From Clarkia xantiana subsp. parviflora (lineage: Eukaryota > Streptophyta > Magnoliopsida > Myrtales > Onagraceae): a stretch of DNA of 64,000 nt. The DNA is taken from contig JAPTYO010000010.1 of assembly GCA_036873135.1 (NCBI GenBank), forward strand, positions 7,478,634 to 7,542,633, in the 5' to 3' direction. A program made the translations under genes and the position numbers. This document shows, in pieces, positions 12,535 to 25,239 of this stretch; position 1 is the first letter of the stretch; each line of letters begins with the position of its first letter. The notes under the pieces were generated by a model. That model worked only from the letters and a program-made list of their open reading frames with translations, ran no database searches and had not been told where the DNA came from.

Positions 12535-15500
12535 CGGAGTGTCGTATGTTTTTATACATGAAATAATCTATGCTCGCACCAAATTATTCTGTAAGAAGTA
12601 AAAGTATTGGCCATGTCTAAGTTTATGTTTGTTTACGCAATTTTGCACCAGAAGCGTTAATATTAAAGTCAATCTGATCAATGCAATACCTATAGCGAGA
12701 TTGGAACCGTTAGGAAAATAAGACATACGCCTTAACCAATCAGCATATAAGTTCGAACTTGTAAGTGAAGACTTTTGATATACTATTATTTATACTCTAA
12801 TAGAAACTTGATACATCCTTAAAAATGCAACTCCCATTACTAATTAGTCCAAATCTGTTAGAGTTGGTAGTTAGTTAATTAAGAGATCATGTTTTGTTGT
12901 TGTAGCCACTAGCCTTGTAGGAAATGTTTTTGGACTTCTAGCTATGAAAATCTGATTTTGTTGGTCGTTTTTTCTGTTGGGTCTATATATATATATATAG
13001 TTTCATCTTCTTATTCTTGGAGAACTATGGAGTACGGAAATTAGAGGCGATCTTTGCAATTCTCATATCTACGGTGGCACTATCGTTTGCCGCCATGTTT
13101 GCGGAGACCAAGCCCAAAGGGACAGCCCTACTTAGGGGTAAGTTTTAATATTTGTGAGTCCAAGTATTATGAAATTATTAATATTTATTATTGAGCTTTC
13201 AAGTTTCAACTGACAAAGAAAATAAAGAAATATATTATATTTCTGCAAGACAATAATAATCATTTCTAATGCAATATTTAAATACCTTACAAGTTTTTAT
13301 TTGAAATTAACTTTATACATATGTGGTTTTTTATTCCATCATTTCATAAACCACAACTTGTAAAGTTAATACGAGAAACTCTACTATCTTTTTATTCTAT
13401 AAAATAACAAAACATATTTTTAAAAATATAAAATAAAATTTGCAAATAAAATTCCAAAGATTAAGCTTTTCTTTTAAGAAAAATATAATTTGTCATGATA
13501 TTTTTTCAGTTTTTAAAACTATTTTGCATAAAATTATTCTAAATCTTTTTATGATTTTTGTTAATATATATTAATGCATTTCTTTTCTTCTATTTACAAA
13601 AAAAAAAAAAAAAGTAATATAACTTTAAGGCACCGTTTGATTTTTTTTTTTTCCATTACCATCCTTAATTTTAAGGATTTGATTTTAAACCCACAACTAT
13701 ACTGGATATATATATATATATATTGCCAAATATATAACAGTAAATATAATCAATTCAAACCATGTAATACGGTGTGGTGGTTCAACGTCTTATTTCTTAA
13801 CTAGAGGTCAAGGGTTCAAATCCCGCTAGCCGTGACAACGGGAATGGACTGACCCGGTGTGAGTGGGGATTAGTTTAGGTGTGGAGAGAGCATGATATGT
13901 AACTTGATTTATATTTTTCAGTTTAAACTGTATTCCTAATAAACTTATAGTAAAATTATACATAACATTTTATAATTTATTAGTTAATAAAATAATCCAC
14001 TATACATATATAAACTCAAATTACTGTAATACATATAAACATTTCACCATCTATTTATCATTTAATTTATTTTTTTAAAACCCCAAGGGTTCGCTTTTCT
14101 TTAAAAAGTATTGTCTTTAATTGTATTATTTTTCTATATAAAAATGACTTTTTTTTTATTGAATATTTAAGATTTTATAAATTTAACATAATGACTTTAA
14201 AGAGAATGAAAATAATCCTAAAGTGTGATCTTTATAAATTATTCTTGCTCTAAAAAAATTCAATGTATCTTGTCCCTCAAATTGTTAGATTGTGTATATA
14301 TTAATATTATATTATATGCCTCAAGAATAAAAATAAGGCAGTCGAAACTGTTCATCAATAAATTGATCAATAAGAGAAAAAGGGCATCTACCCGGGATTC
14401 AGATCACCTACTCCGCTTATTATATTTCAAATCGTGTTTCGTTGTTGTGATTTTAACACGTGTATTTTGATATACTTAATTTTATAGTTTTTTTTCTTCT
14501 AAAAACCTATTAAAATTGTGAATTATAAAAGAAAAATACTAAATCTAAGGACATATGTTAAAATCTTGACAACGAGAAATGATCTGAAATGGAAAGAGTG
14601 GTGCAGGTCATTTGAATGCGTATCATTTCCAAAATTCTAAAAACAAGTTGCTAATACTTTTAGCGACAGACATCTATTGCGTAATGAAAGAAGCTTAACT
14701 TGATAATCACCCTCCTATTTTTTTTACATTGAATATTTGCCCCAATCAATTCTAGCCCCCTAAATACTAATTCTGGATCAGTCGTCCCTATTCTCAGGAC
14801 TTGTTATTCCACGACTCAACACGAACACAATTCACCAAGCCGTAGGAATGATTGGCTGCGTGATAACCCCTCACAACATCTTCCTCCACTCAGCATTGGT
14901 CCAGTCGAGACGGCTCGACCACCACAACAAAGGCCTAATCCAAGAAGCCCTCAACTACTACACCATCGAGTCATCGATTGCCCTTCTAATCATGTTCACA
15001 ATCAATCTCCTAGTCACCTCGGTCTTTGCAAAGGGCTTCCATGCAACTGAAAGGGCCAAGACGATCGGGCTAGGAAATGCAGGGACCTACTTGCAAGAAA
15101 AGTACGGGGTCGGGTCCCTCCCGATAAATTACATATGGGGCATCGGGTTATTAGCGGCGGGGCAAAGTAGTACAATCACGGGCACTTACGCGGGTCAGTT
15201 CATAATGGGCGGGTTTCTTAACTTGCGGGTCAAGAAATGGATGAGATCGACGATATCACGAAGCTTAGCGATTGTCCCGACCGTCATTATAGCGGTTATT
15301 TTCCGGACTAAGGAAGATAAGTTCGATTTATTGACTGAATGGTTGAATCTACTTCAGTGTGTTCAGATTCCCTTTGCTCTTATACCTCTTCTTACCTTTG
15401 TGTCCAAGAAACGGCTTATGGGATCTTTCACAATTAGTCCTCTTCTTCGGGTAAAGTTAACCATTGAGCTTTTCAAAATGTTGAAAATTCACCTAAACCT

Positions 15501-15762
15501 TATATATACTTGATTATTCCCCTAAAATTTTGAATTGCAGGTAATTGCATGGATTTCAGCAGCAATACTGTTCATGATCAACGGCTACATGCTACTCAAT
15601 TTCTTCTTAATTGAAGTTAATGGTGTTTTGGTTAGAACTCTTGTATGTATTGTCGTGGCTGCGTATTTAGGGTTTATCGGTTATCTTCTTCATCTTGGCG
15701 GTGTCGTTTCTTCCATTAGGTTAGCATCAATCTCTTCCAAGTTATCTTCATTAAGAACTTGA
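12025..15762 (+). CDS. NRAMP metal transporter, copy 2 of tandem pair
   Basis: Exons 12025-12458, 13001-13137, 14798-15450 and 15541-15762 have exactly the lengths of copy 1 (434, 137, 653, 222 nt), giving 481 aa. ATG 12025 is chosen because it aligns with the copy 1 start; an upstream in-frame ATG at 11935 has no counterpart. DPGN in TM1 and TPHN in TM6 (Thr214, codon 14866-14868) are the same as in copy 1, so the Met loss predates the duplication. Differences include GLEGD to SD just after DPGN and scattered conservative changes. Introns 1 and 2 have diverged strongly, intron 3 little. AATAAA at 15821 may be a poly(A) signal. No stop or frameshift is seen, so both copies appear functional. 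Confidence 0.92.
12501..12534. repeat. poly(T) tract in NRAMP copy 2 intron 1
   Basis: An uninterrupted run of 34 T begins about 42 bases after the exon 1 donor. Its length is likely to be unstable and prone to sequencing error. Confidence 0.9.
13755..13920 (+). mobile_element. SINE-like insertion in NRAMP copy 2 intron 2
   Basis: The segment has a tRNA-derived look: an A-box-like GTGGTGGTTCAACG followed about 40 bases later by a B box, GGTTCAAATCCC, then a tRNA-unrelated body ending near TATGTAACTTG. This is the layout of a plant SINE. Copy 1 intron 2 lacks it. No clear target duplication was identified, so the ends are approximate. Confidence 0.45.
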
Positions 15763-16787
15763 ATATGGACTACCAGTGCTTGATTTGGTTTTGTATTTCC
15801 TAGAAGTCTTAAATTTGAAGAATAAAGACGAATAGCCATTGGATTTGGGTTGATTGTGTTGTACGGTAGGGTTGCAATGGGGATATTTGGAAGGAGTGTG
15901 GAACTTGCTACCATCATATAAAAGCATCCATACTCCGTGAAAATATCAAGATTTATAAACGGGTTGGTATAAAACCGAATCGGTTACCCGAATGCTCTAC
16001 TTACATTAGTTCTTATCGGAATATTTAATTACCGGCAATTCAAATCGGTTTATCAATTGATTGTGGCCGGCCCGATTAGGGCTGTAGCCACCACCAATTG
16101 GTGGTGGCCGGCCCCGATTGGGGTGGCCACCACTAATTGGGGTGGTTTCCGGCCCCAAGTGGTGGTGACCGACCCTTTTTGTGGTGGTAGGCGGCTTTGG
16201 TGGTGGTGGCAGACGGTCTTGGGCGATGACTTGAGCTAACAATAGGGACTAAATTGTAAATATTAAATTTTAGAAATATAAATTTGAGGACTAAATTGAA
16301 TAAAATAAAAGTATTTAACGGTCAAACTAATTGTTGACTAACGGAAGCACAAAAAACATACGACATCTCAAACATATGACAATAAAAACCTACAAAATTA
16401 AACATATAACACTAAAAGCCTATACTGGTCAAACATGTGGAACCTAAAGTACATTTAATAACTAATTTTTATATAGTATGATTTTTTTAATTTTTCTTAT
16501 TTTTTTAAAGTCTCCTCATTATGAAATTACTTTATCCGCCAATGAGTACAAAACACTTTGTAAATATTAAACACTTGTAATGCATTAACAATCTCTACTA
16601 GTATAAATTGAGATTAACTTTTGTGAAAGGGTTTTTAACACGCCCTCCTCTACATAACACTAAACTAGTCATAAGATTCAATTCAATAGCTTCACTATTT
16701 TTATTGAAGAAACAGAAGTGTAAATTAATTACAACTGCTTAATTTATTTCTTTTTCTTAGTCAAAAACGGGGAGGCTGGAGAGTGTT
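15763..16787. other. intergenic with a GC-rich GGTGG / CCGGCC patch
   Basis: The first 90 bases match the 3' flank of NRAMP copy 1. Between about 16060 and 16215 is a GC-rich patch built from GGTGGTGG, GGCCGGCC and CCAATTGG units that is open on both strands by composition. No gene is supported; it looks like transposon subterminal repeats or low-complexity DNA. Confidence 0.5.
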
Positions 16788-17000
16788 GGTGATGAGACAT
16801 TATTCACTAGGGCGGTGCCAACAGGTGTCTTCCACCTGTTGCCCCTCCACCAGTGAGAACATGACAAATGGCAATAAAGACAAAAGCAAACAGTGTATAT
16901 TAACACTTGTTATGTTGTGATTGGTGTTAGTGCCACCAGATGGAAGACATCTGTTGGCACCGAGCCATAGAATAATTTCTCGTTTGTGATGTGTCATTTT
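16788..17000. mobile_element. foldback MITE, about 210 bp
   Basis: Arms near 16788-16847 and 16927-17000 are inverted copies of each other; the best part is CGGTGCCAACAG.TGTCTTCCA on one side against TGGAAGACATCTGTTGGCACCG on the other. The short centre has no coding content. Exact ends and target duplication were not resolved. Confidence 0.6.
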
Positions 17001-17111
17001 CGGATCGATCTGAAGTCAAACTGTCCAAGTTTTTTTTTACTATATTATAATTATAGTTATTAACTAACATCAAGCTCCAACTTGTTGATTCAACCGGCGC
17101 TATTAATTAAA

Positions 17112-18532
17112 CTAGGTGCTGACCCCGCGCTACGCGCGGGGCGACATTTTAAATTATAAACGTTATTATGTATGAAAAAAACTGAAACTATATCCTGACT
17201 AATTTAATTTAATTTTTAAACATGTGATATAGTAAATGTGTTGCAATCTATTCTATGATACACAAATATGAACTTTCACAACACGTAGTGTTAAGCCTAT
17301 TTTCAAGCTAAAAAGATACCGAAAACAATATGAACTTATTCAAATAAATCCTAAACTCTAAACAATATATTTAAATAGGAAGTAAAATTAACGCCATCAT
17401 TAAAATTTTCTTTTACAGATTTTGATTATATTTTATTTACAATATTCAACAATTTCATTTCTTAAAAAATTCAAATTCAAACGAATGTATTAATGTTAAC
17501 TTACTATAAACTAACTGATTAAAAAAAGAACATTGCATTAATTATTTAACCATTAATATTTATATCCATTATAAATCAGCTTACTAAAAGAAACTTGGGC
17601 TATACACCTATTATATGTCCACCATAAATAAGTCCAATAAATCTCATGCATAACCTAGCATTATCATCCCCTTAGCATCACTTTAATCGTCGCAGCCTGT
17701 CTTAGAGTTTCTAATTTCTTTCTTTCCTCTCCACCCAGCACCCACTGCATCTCCTTCATGCCATGCTTCTCCATCCAACCCCGCGTCTCCTTCAAGCCTC
17801 GATTCTCCGTCCAACTTATGTATGTCCATCGCCCGTATTGCCTGCTACCTTCCGCCACCGGCTTCGCCCATCAACTGTATGTCGTCAACATGGGTAGATC
17901 TGGGTTCGAACCCTGTGGTCTTAGGTTTGAACCCCATAGATCTGGGTTCGAACCGCGCGAATCTGGGTTTAAACTCCGCGAGCACAGGCAGTCGCATCAT
18001 ACCACACCAGCCTCTGCATGCACTGCCACCAGCACTCCCACCGCCCTTTCATCTCCTCCAGTCGTTCTGCTGCTCTAGTTGATCTCGACCATCCATGCTT
18101 CTGAACTTCCTCCATGGTGAGAAGCCGAAGCCGAGCTGAGATGGTCAATTACATAATGGGTATATATAGATATAATTGTTGAAGAAGTTCAATGGATTTT
18201 AGGTTTTTAATTTTGTGATATTAATTGAGTTTGTTAATTATAGTGTATTCACTATTGAAACGGATGCTCAATTGATTTCATTAAATTGAAATTGTAACAG
18301 TATATTTTTAAGGATTTGAAACCGAAATAGAATTAAGGATCTGGTTTCAATTACACATGAGCTGTTTTTTTTTTTTTTTTCTCAATTTAGAAAAGGACAC
18401 ATGTTGCTGTATTATTTACTACCACATGCTGATGTGGCGAAAGCAGAGTCCCTCTCTTGTGCTGACGTGGCGAAACCACACCCCTCCCTACCTCACTCCT
18501 CTTGCCTTATTATATATATAGACTTTATAAAA
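17112..18532 (-). mobile_element. non-autonomous Helitron, 1.4 kb
   Basis: On the minus strand it begins TCTATATATATAATAAGG (18532) and ends with a perfect 8-bp GC hairpin (CCCCGCGC, loop GTA, GCGCGGGG), an 11-base spacer and CTAG before T (17112). These are standard Helitron termini. The 5' region shares CGCCACRTCAGCA with the Helitron at 36102-39508, and the 3' hairpin is nearly identical. The base before the 5' TC is G rather than the usual A. It carries no Rep/helicase, so it would have depended on a partner in trans. The interior includes a possible captured fragment with a B-box-like minisatellite. Confidence 0.8.
17896..17981. repeat. minisatellite of GGTTCGAACC units inside Helitron
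   Basis: Four imperfect 21-23 bp units of the form ATCTGGGTTCGAACC are arranged in tandem. GGTTCGAACC is palindromic and matches the RNA polymerase III B box (GGTTCGANNCC) on both strands. In one frame it encodes a repeated SGFEPRE-like heptad, but no protein family is recognised. Confidence 0.7.
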
Positions 18533-18982
18533 TTCATTTTTTTACTAAATATGTCGAGTTTAAATTTCATTAAATCCTAAAAATGAAAAAAAAAAATATT
18601 TTTTTTGGTTGAAGAAAATAAATATATATTTATAATTAATATTTTACTATTTTTTTCCGATGGGCTCTAACATCTAAAACACATTGCGTAGAGGATTCAG
18701 ATCACATACCCCACTCTTTACGCTCCAGATCGTGCGTCATTATTAAAATTTTGATACATGTCCTAAGATTTAATATATTTTTTTTCCAGAATTCAACAAT
18801 CCCAATAGAGTTTTAAAAAAATTATAAATTAATTACACGACACGTGTTGAAATCTTAACAATGAATCATAATCTGAAATATAAATAGTGGGGCAGAAGAT
18901 CTAGATATGAAGAGATTATCGGTAACCCCCAAGCTACACTATAATTTTTTCGTGGAAAAAAAAGTGCAATTAATTAATTAAT
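18533..18982. other. intergenic between Helitron and Copia element
   Basis: AT-rich sequence with no recognised gene. The segments near 18665-18740 and 18840-18905 are partly complementary to each other (AGATCACATACCCCACTC against a GGGGCAGAAGATCTAG-like stretch), suggesting a decayed foldback element. Confidence 0.4.
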
Positions 18983-19762
18983 TGTTAGAAAAAAAATGGG
19001 CCATTTTAACTAATTTTATTTGAGTTGGATTTTGGGCTAAATTGTTTTTACTCAAGCCCAATCTCACTTAAGCCCATTATTTAGTGAATGGAATTTGTGA
19101 AGTTTTTGTCCCACATCGACCACTTGACACCTCTCATCCCCCATTCACCTCCTATAAATACAAGCTCATTCTTCTCCTCATTGGTAGAATGAAAAAATGA
19201 GATATCTTCATTTTGGTTGAGTATCCAATATTTTCGGAATCCATATTTTTGGAATCCAAGTTATATTTTCTCCTCATCTGTTCTTCGTGTTGACGAATTG
19301 CAGAGTTCTTCTTAGGTTGATTTCGACTTATGTCGTGTTCAACCTTTCTAGTTATTTTTTTAGCCGTTGTCGTCGGCTTTCCTGTTCTTTGTTTGAGTTC
19401 AGGTATTGGGTTCGGTTCGGTCGAACGTGTTGCATGCATAACACGATTCGATGACACTGTTGAATCCTGGGAGGTGATCGCCTCTTGTATAAACCCCTTT
19501 GCATAACCCGAGGGTGGGGAGGGGCGAAATTGCCTTAAGGAGACTGTGATTAGCACGGGCCTCAGTATATAAAATACGTATTCGTTTTGTGTCGATTTTA
19601 CGTATAATTTCGGTGTTGCCTATATTTTGCATGTTAACTGGTATAGTTACATGTAAGTAATTGAAATTTGACTAATTGCTTTTTAGTCATTGAATTTTAG
19701 AATATTGCATTTTGGTCCTCGGACTTTGTAAATTCGCATATTTACCCTCAATAATTCCAACA
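18983..19762 (+). repeat. 5' LTR of decayed Copia element
   Basis: 780 bp, TG...CA ends. A TATA box (TATAAATA, 19153-19160) lies about 170 bases in, so R would start near 19185-19190. Confidence 0.9.
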
Positions 19763-19849
19763 ATCTTAAGGCAATGTTTTTATTTGTTGGTTTTATGAGA
19801 GGATGCTTAATTGAATTTTGAGATTCAATTTTTTGGAGAAAATTATTTA

Positions 19850-20150
19850 TTCTCTAAAAGTTCACAAATATTGTCGAACAATATGTTGAAAATGTGAACA
19901 TGCTCGAGAGCACATGCGACTGATAAAATCGCTAAGGCCATTTAGGTCGTCGAGACTGGTAAAGTCGTCAAAAGCCGTTGAGGCTATTAGGACCGTTGAG
20001 GTCGCTAAGTCGTTGAGACTACTATGAAAAATCGAGATGGTCAAGGTTGTTAAACCTATTAAGGCATCCGAAATTGATATGTTTGCTAAGGAGGCTTTGG
20101 TGACTTGACCCACTTTAGCCGTTGAGGCTTTTGGGGTCGTTGAATCCATT
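19850..20150 (+). repeat. degenerate GTCGTTGAGGC-type repeats in Copia interior
   Basis: Short degenerate repeats of GTCGTTGAG / GTCGCTAAG type recur through this gag-position region. On the plus strand they read as Lys/Val-rich repeats broken by stops. They may be the relic of a repetitive gag linker or tandem slippage. Confidence 0.4.
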
Positions 20151-20809
20151 GTTAAAAATTGGATTAAGAAGTCGGTTAAAGCCGATTTTGAGTGTATGAC
20201 AATTGTTATGGAAATTTTATTTCCTTGTCTAAAACACTAACTGTTACATTTGATATAAATGTACGTGTGAATCAACGAATCGATTGCACACACCTTAACC
20301 TTGGCACGTATGTACGTCGCGATATGTGTACATGAGTGTTTACTCAGAAGGTTAGCTCCGTGAGGGTTTGGTTTTGTCAAAACCGAAAGTAACCGTGTCC
20401 AGGTTTATTTTCTATCCAACAGAAGAAAAAAAAAAATTTATTTTGCCTTGATTACCGAGGTTGGACACTCGTTTAGGCCGCCGTCTATAATGCAGGGAAA
20501 GTCGCCGAGAATTACTTCAAAAAGTTGAAGTCAAAAGATGGAATTCTTTTTGACAATTCTAGAAAAAAAAATGAGGAGGAAGCGTCCCTATTGGGAGCAC
20601 TCGAAATCGTCAAAAGAACTGTACGTTAAATACAGATAGACGTAAAATTTGATTGGATGAAGTTGAATTACTTTAAGTGTAATGGCCGTAGTGCCTGAAG
20701 TAAACATGAATAAAAATATTTTTGCATTGGCCGTAGTGCCTATAGTGAACATGAGATAAGAATGTTCCTTATTGTGCTGAATTTGTGGCACAATAATTTA
20801 GGACCTGTT

Positions 20810-23240
20810 AATTACGATACCTTGCGGAGGTTATCTAACATGGTTCATATTCCTAAATCAAAATAGAGCAAGAACTTAAATGTGAAGTTTGCGTTGAAAC
20901 GAAACTTATTCGGTCGATAGGATTACTGAACTTATTGTTTAAATACATAGCGATGTTTGCGACTTATAATTGTCCAAACGCGATGCGAAAAATAAGTACT
21001 TCATTACGTTAGTAGATGATAGTACGAAATATTGCTATGTATACTTGATGAAGGAAAATATGAAACAATAACAAATTCATGGTTTACAAATAAAAACTTG
21101 AGTTTCAACTAAATTATTAATTGTTTTCGCAATGAGAAATGCGGCAACAATTATTCTCTGTTTAGAGAATGTTGACTTAAACACGATTTAATCGGTGAAG
21201 TCATTGCACACCGCATAAAACCCCGATGGAGTTGGGTTGCGGGTTCGATCCAATCGGGCAACGTTTTAATGTTTATTTTGGACTAATTAGTATTAATAAC
21301 GTTGTCGACGGTCAAGGTTTTGGCTTAGTAGGTGAATGGATTGTCATTAGGCATGCATTAGATAAAAATATGAAAATGTTGTTTTGGCACATGCGGTGCA
21401 ACAGGTCGAGGCCTTTTATTGGTCTGAGGATCATACCGTTCGAGAAACGCAACGGTCCAATGGCCAAATTTGATCTCATATTGGTTTAAGGAAAAAAAAA
21501 AATTGTTGATGGTCTGAGGATCTACAACGATAAAAGGATGATCCGAGGATCAATGATGATGTGGTTGAGAATTAGTAATAACTTCATACCCAACTCGTGT
21601 GTTAACACATTACATTTTTCTGGTAGAAATTAAAATAGTATGGTTGAGACCATGTTTGTTTTAGGGTTATGACGGGGTAGCTATTTTAACTGGCAATTAC
21701 CTTTTGAATAAGGTACCCCATAAGAAGGAAGATAAAACTATGTTTGAGTTGTGCCTTCGAATGTGGGGGGTGTCTTGCTAAAAATTATGATACCTCTACG
21801 GAAAAGACGCATACATTCCTTAAACCGTTGATTGCATTTTCATAGGGTTTGCTCAGAATAGTAACGTGTATCGATTTGAATCGAAAGTGTCAAATAAACA
21901 CAAAGATACGTTAATGTAATCAATAAATGCATATTTCTTTGGAAAATGTATTTTTGGCTAAGTCTAGAGGAGATGCAAGCATATGAGACTATAGAGGAAA
22001 AATAGTCAAGACCGAGAACATGGAGGGCATGTTGAGGTCGAGCCCATGATTAGTAAAAGGGCGAGGATTGAAAAATCCTATGGTCCAGTTTTTTGACCTA
22101 TATGCTTGAAGCCGAACCTTAGACTTACCACGAAGACGTAAACTCTTCTGAGAGACCTCTATGAAAAGAGGCAATCAATAGTGAAATTGAGTCCATCTTG
22201 CAGAACCACACTTGGGAGCTGGTGGATCTTCCGCCCGGAGACAAACCGTTAGGCTACAAGTGGATATTCAAACGTAAAATGAAAGAAGATGGATCAATTG
22301 ATAATTACAAAGCCCGACTTGTCATAAAAGATTATAGACAAAAGGAATGGTGGAATTATTTTGATACATATTCTCCAGTAACTAGAATCACGTTCATAAG
22401 GATGGTGCTTGCGATTGCAGCCTTGCAAATTCTAGAAGTACATCAAATGGATGTGAAAACAACTTTCATACATGGATATTTAGAGGAAGAAATCTACATG
22501 GAACAACCTGAGGGTTTCTCTGTGCGAGAGCAGGAAAAGAAAGTCTGTAAGCTTGTCAAATCTATGTATAGTCTTAGACAGATGCCTAGACAGTGGCTTT
22601 ATGAATTTGACAGCGTTTTATTGGAGAAATGTTTCAAAATAAATAAGTATGAAAAACGTTTTACGTTGATGACATACTAATCGATGGAAATAACGATGAG
22701 GTGGTCCGGTCCACTGGACCTATGTTGAATTTGAGTATTGACCTGAAAGACATGGATCTTGCCGATGTGATCTTTGGATTAAAACTCATTAGATCATCAG
22801 AAGGTCTCATTCTAAGTCAAACTCATTATATTGACAAGATTTTGGATAAATTCAACAAAGATGACAAGAACATGGTCACTACTCCAATAGATACGAGTAT
22901 GTATTTTTTCAAAGAACAAGGGAGAATGTTTTTCCCAAATTAAGTAAGTGTCATGTACTTAATGTCATGCACTAGATCAGATATCGCTCACGTTGTAAGT
23001 GTATTGAGTCGATATACGAGTAACCCTAGTGTTGTCCACTAGAACGGGGTAATCAGGGTACTTAGGTATCTGAGACATATTTGTAATCATGGTCTACACA
23101 AAGAGATATCCTTATGAGTATCCGATTAGACACTACCACCTTGAGTATAAGGGGTTACGTATTCACCTTACGAGGTGCAACAGTGTCGTAGAAAATCCTC
23201 AAAACAAACAATCATAGCCAGATCGACGATCAAGTCTGAG
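20810..23240 (+). pseudogene. Copia integrase / reverse transcriptase remnant
   Basis: Integrase-like residues are recognisable around 20960-21060 despite stops. From 22198 the reverse transcriptase is clear: NHTWELVDLP, GYKWIFKRK, YKARLV, YSPV and MDVKTTFIHGYLEEEIYM. The YVDD active-site motif is at about 22657-22668, but in a different frame from the preceding block, so at least one frameshift lies near 22640. An RNase H-like tail (THYIDKIL, MSCTRSDIAHVVSVLSRY) continues to about 23060 and then hits stops. It is clearly non-functional. Confidence 0.8.
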
Positions 23241-24452
23241 TTATTATACTGGATAAATATGCCGAAGATGCAGAATGGCTATGTCATTTTCTCGAGGATT
23301 TTACTAAATGGCCAAAACTTGTGTTAGTGCAAAGATTGATGAGTTTGTTTTGGTTTAATCCAAATTAAATCCAATTTAATGAAATGTTGAAGATTTTCTT
23401 TAAGAGACAAGGTTAAAGCAGAAATAAGTGGTGCACCCCCCATTTGGCATGAAAACCTTTGTTAAAGGTTGGGAAATGGGACACTTTGCGAAGCTGTTGT
23501 CCACAAAAGAATCAATCTAAATTTAGATGTTGGATTAACAAAATTATTCCTGCAGGAAATGATAGTCTGAGGACTTTGTTGGTTTGAGAACATTGATGCA
23601 ACGTTGCGACGACCAATCTGTATAACACAGTATAACCTGCATAATGGAATGTTTAGACATATACGTCATAATTCCATTAGACAGTTGCTCTCAAATTTAT
23701 TTATTGTGCCCGATATCGTAAAGTCGGCAGATAAATCGCGGATCCGCTACCCGAAAGGGTTAAACAGAGAGTTATTTGGCCAAGCATAGAAGGGAATGGG
23801 GCTAAAGCCCGTGTAGGAAACGCTCTTGAGAAGGAAAACCCAACCATGATGACTGGAGATCCCAAGAACTTGGTTCAATGGGACAACCTAATCACAAGAG
23901 TGAGTGTTGTCACTGTGGGGGTCAAACCCCGAGCCTATTCCCATGATGCAAACAGTGATGGAGATGAGGTTAAGCTTTTGCCGGTATTGATCTTCAATAA
24001 TCGGTTAAACCGAGCACAGTAATTAGAAATTACTTAATTGAAATCATTTTTTACGCAAAGCTTTTAATGATTCGTAAGGAGAACTCAGAGTCGTGATGAT
24101 GCTCTTGAGACATAGAATCACCTATGCGAGTGAGAAGTGGGGCCGCTTCGAAAGGAATTGTTGAGGGCGCAATTCTTAGAAACGCTTGCAGAACCAGGCG
24201 AGTGATCCAGGGCCTAGGGATCACAGGGCGTGAACCGAACCATACTAGGAAGGTACCTGTGTGGGTTATGTCGTCATCTACACCAACGACAGTCGGTTCA
24301 AGGACATCGCGTCTACCGACCAGTCAGTAGAGAAGGCATGATCACACAAGGGATAGGTTCAAAGGGGTTACCCCTACCTATCCTTTGCAGGTATTGACCG
24401 TTGAACTCAAATTTCGTGTCTAAGTTTCAAAAATTCCATTCATGTGGGGGAT

Positions 24453-25234
24453 TGTTAGAAAAAAAAAAATGGGCCATTTTAACTAATTTTATTTGAGTTG
24501 GATTTTGGGCTAAATTGTTTTTACTCAAGACCAATCTCACTTAAGCCCATTATTTAGTGAATGGAATTTGTGAAGTTTTTGTCCCACATCGACCACTTGA
24601 CACCTCTCATCCCCCATTCACCTCCTATAAATACAAGCTCATTCTTCTCCTCATTGGTAGAATGAAAAAATGAGATCTCTTCATTTTGGTTGAGTATCCA
24701 ATATTTTCGGAATCCATATTTTTGGAATCCAAGTTATATTTTCTCCTCCTCTGTTCTTCGTGTTGACGAATTGCAGAGTTCTTCTTAGGTTGATTTCGAC
24801 TTATGTCGTGTTCAACCTTTCTAGTTATTTTTTTAGCCGTTGTCGTCGGCTTTCTGTTCTTTGTTTGAGTTCAGGTATTGGGTTCGGTTCGGTCGAACGT
24901 GTTGCATGCATAACACGATTCGATGACACTGTTGAATCCTGGGAGGTGATCGCCTCTTGTATAAACCCCTTTGCATAACCCGATGGTGGGGAGGGGCGAA
25001 ATTGCCTTAAGGAGACTGTGATTAGCACGGGCCTCAGTATATAAAATACGTATTCGTTTTGTGTCGATTTTACGTATAATTTCGGTGTTGCCTATATTTT
25101 GCATGTTAACTGGTATAGTTACATGTAAGTAATTGAAATTTGACTAATTGCTTTTTAGTCATTGAATTTTAGAATATTGCATTTTGGTCCTCGGACTTTG
25201 TAAATTCGCATATTTACCCTCAATAATTCCAACA
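24453..25234 (+). repeat. 3' LTR of decayed Copia element
   Basis: 782 bp, matching the 5' LTR except for four substitutions, three extra A in the first A-run and one missing C. It is followed directly by the TTAAT target duplication. Confidence 0.9.
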
Positions 25235-25239
25235 TTAAT

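Larger units (their letters stand above)
18983..25234 (+). mobile_element. Ty1/copia LTR retrotransposon, decayed body
   Basis: LTRs 18983-19762 and 24453-25234 begin TGTTAG, end CCAACA and are flanked by the 5-bp duplication TTAAT (18978-18982, 25235-25239). By eye they differ by four substitutions, a poly(A) length change and one single-base indel. A purine tract (TGTGGGGGA) precedes the 3' LTR. No initiator-Met primer-binding site is visible after the 5' LTR. The internal 4.7 kb keeps only broken integrase and reverse-transcriptase remnants. The element is complete in structure but cannot encode its own proteins. Confidence 0.92.

Noticed and set aside
16006..16242. ORFs on both strands in a GGTGG/CCGGCC-rich patch
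   Set aside because: Low-complexity composition; no protein family.
17758..18082. ORFs in the minus-strand Helitron
   Set aside because: Mostly the GGTTCGAACC minisatellite and Ser/Pro-rich sequence; no recognised domain.
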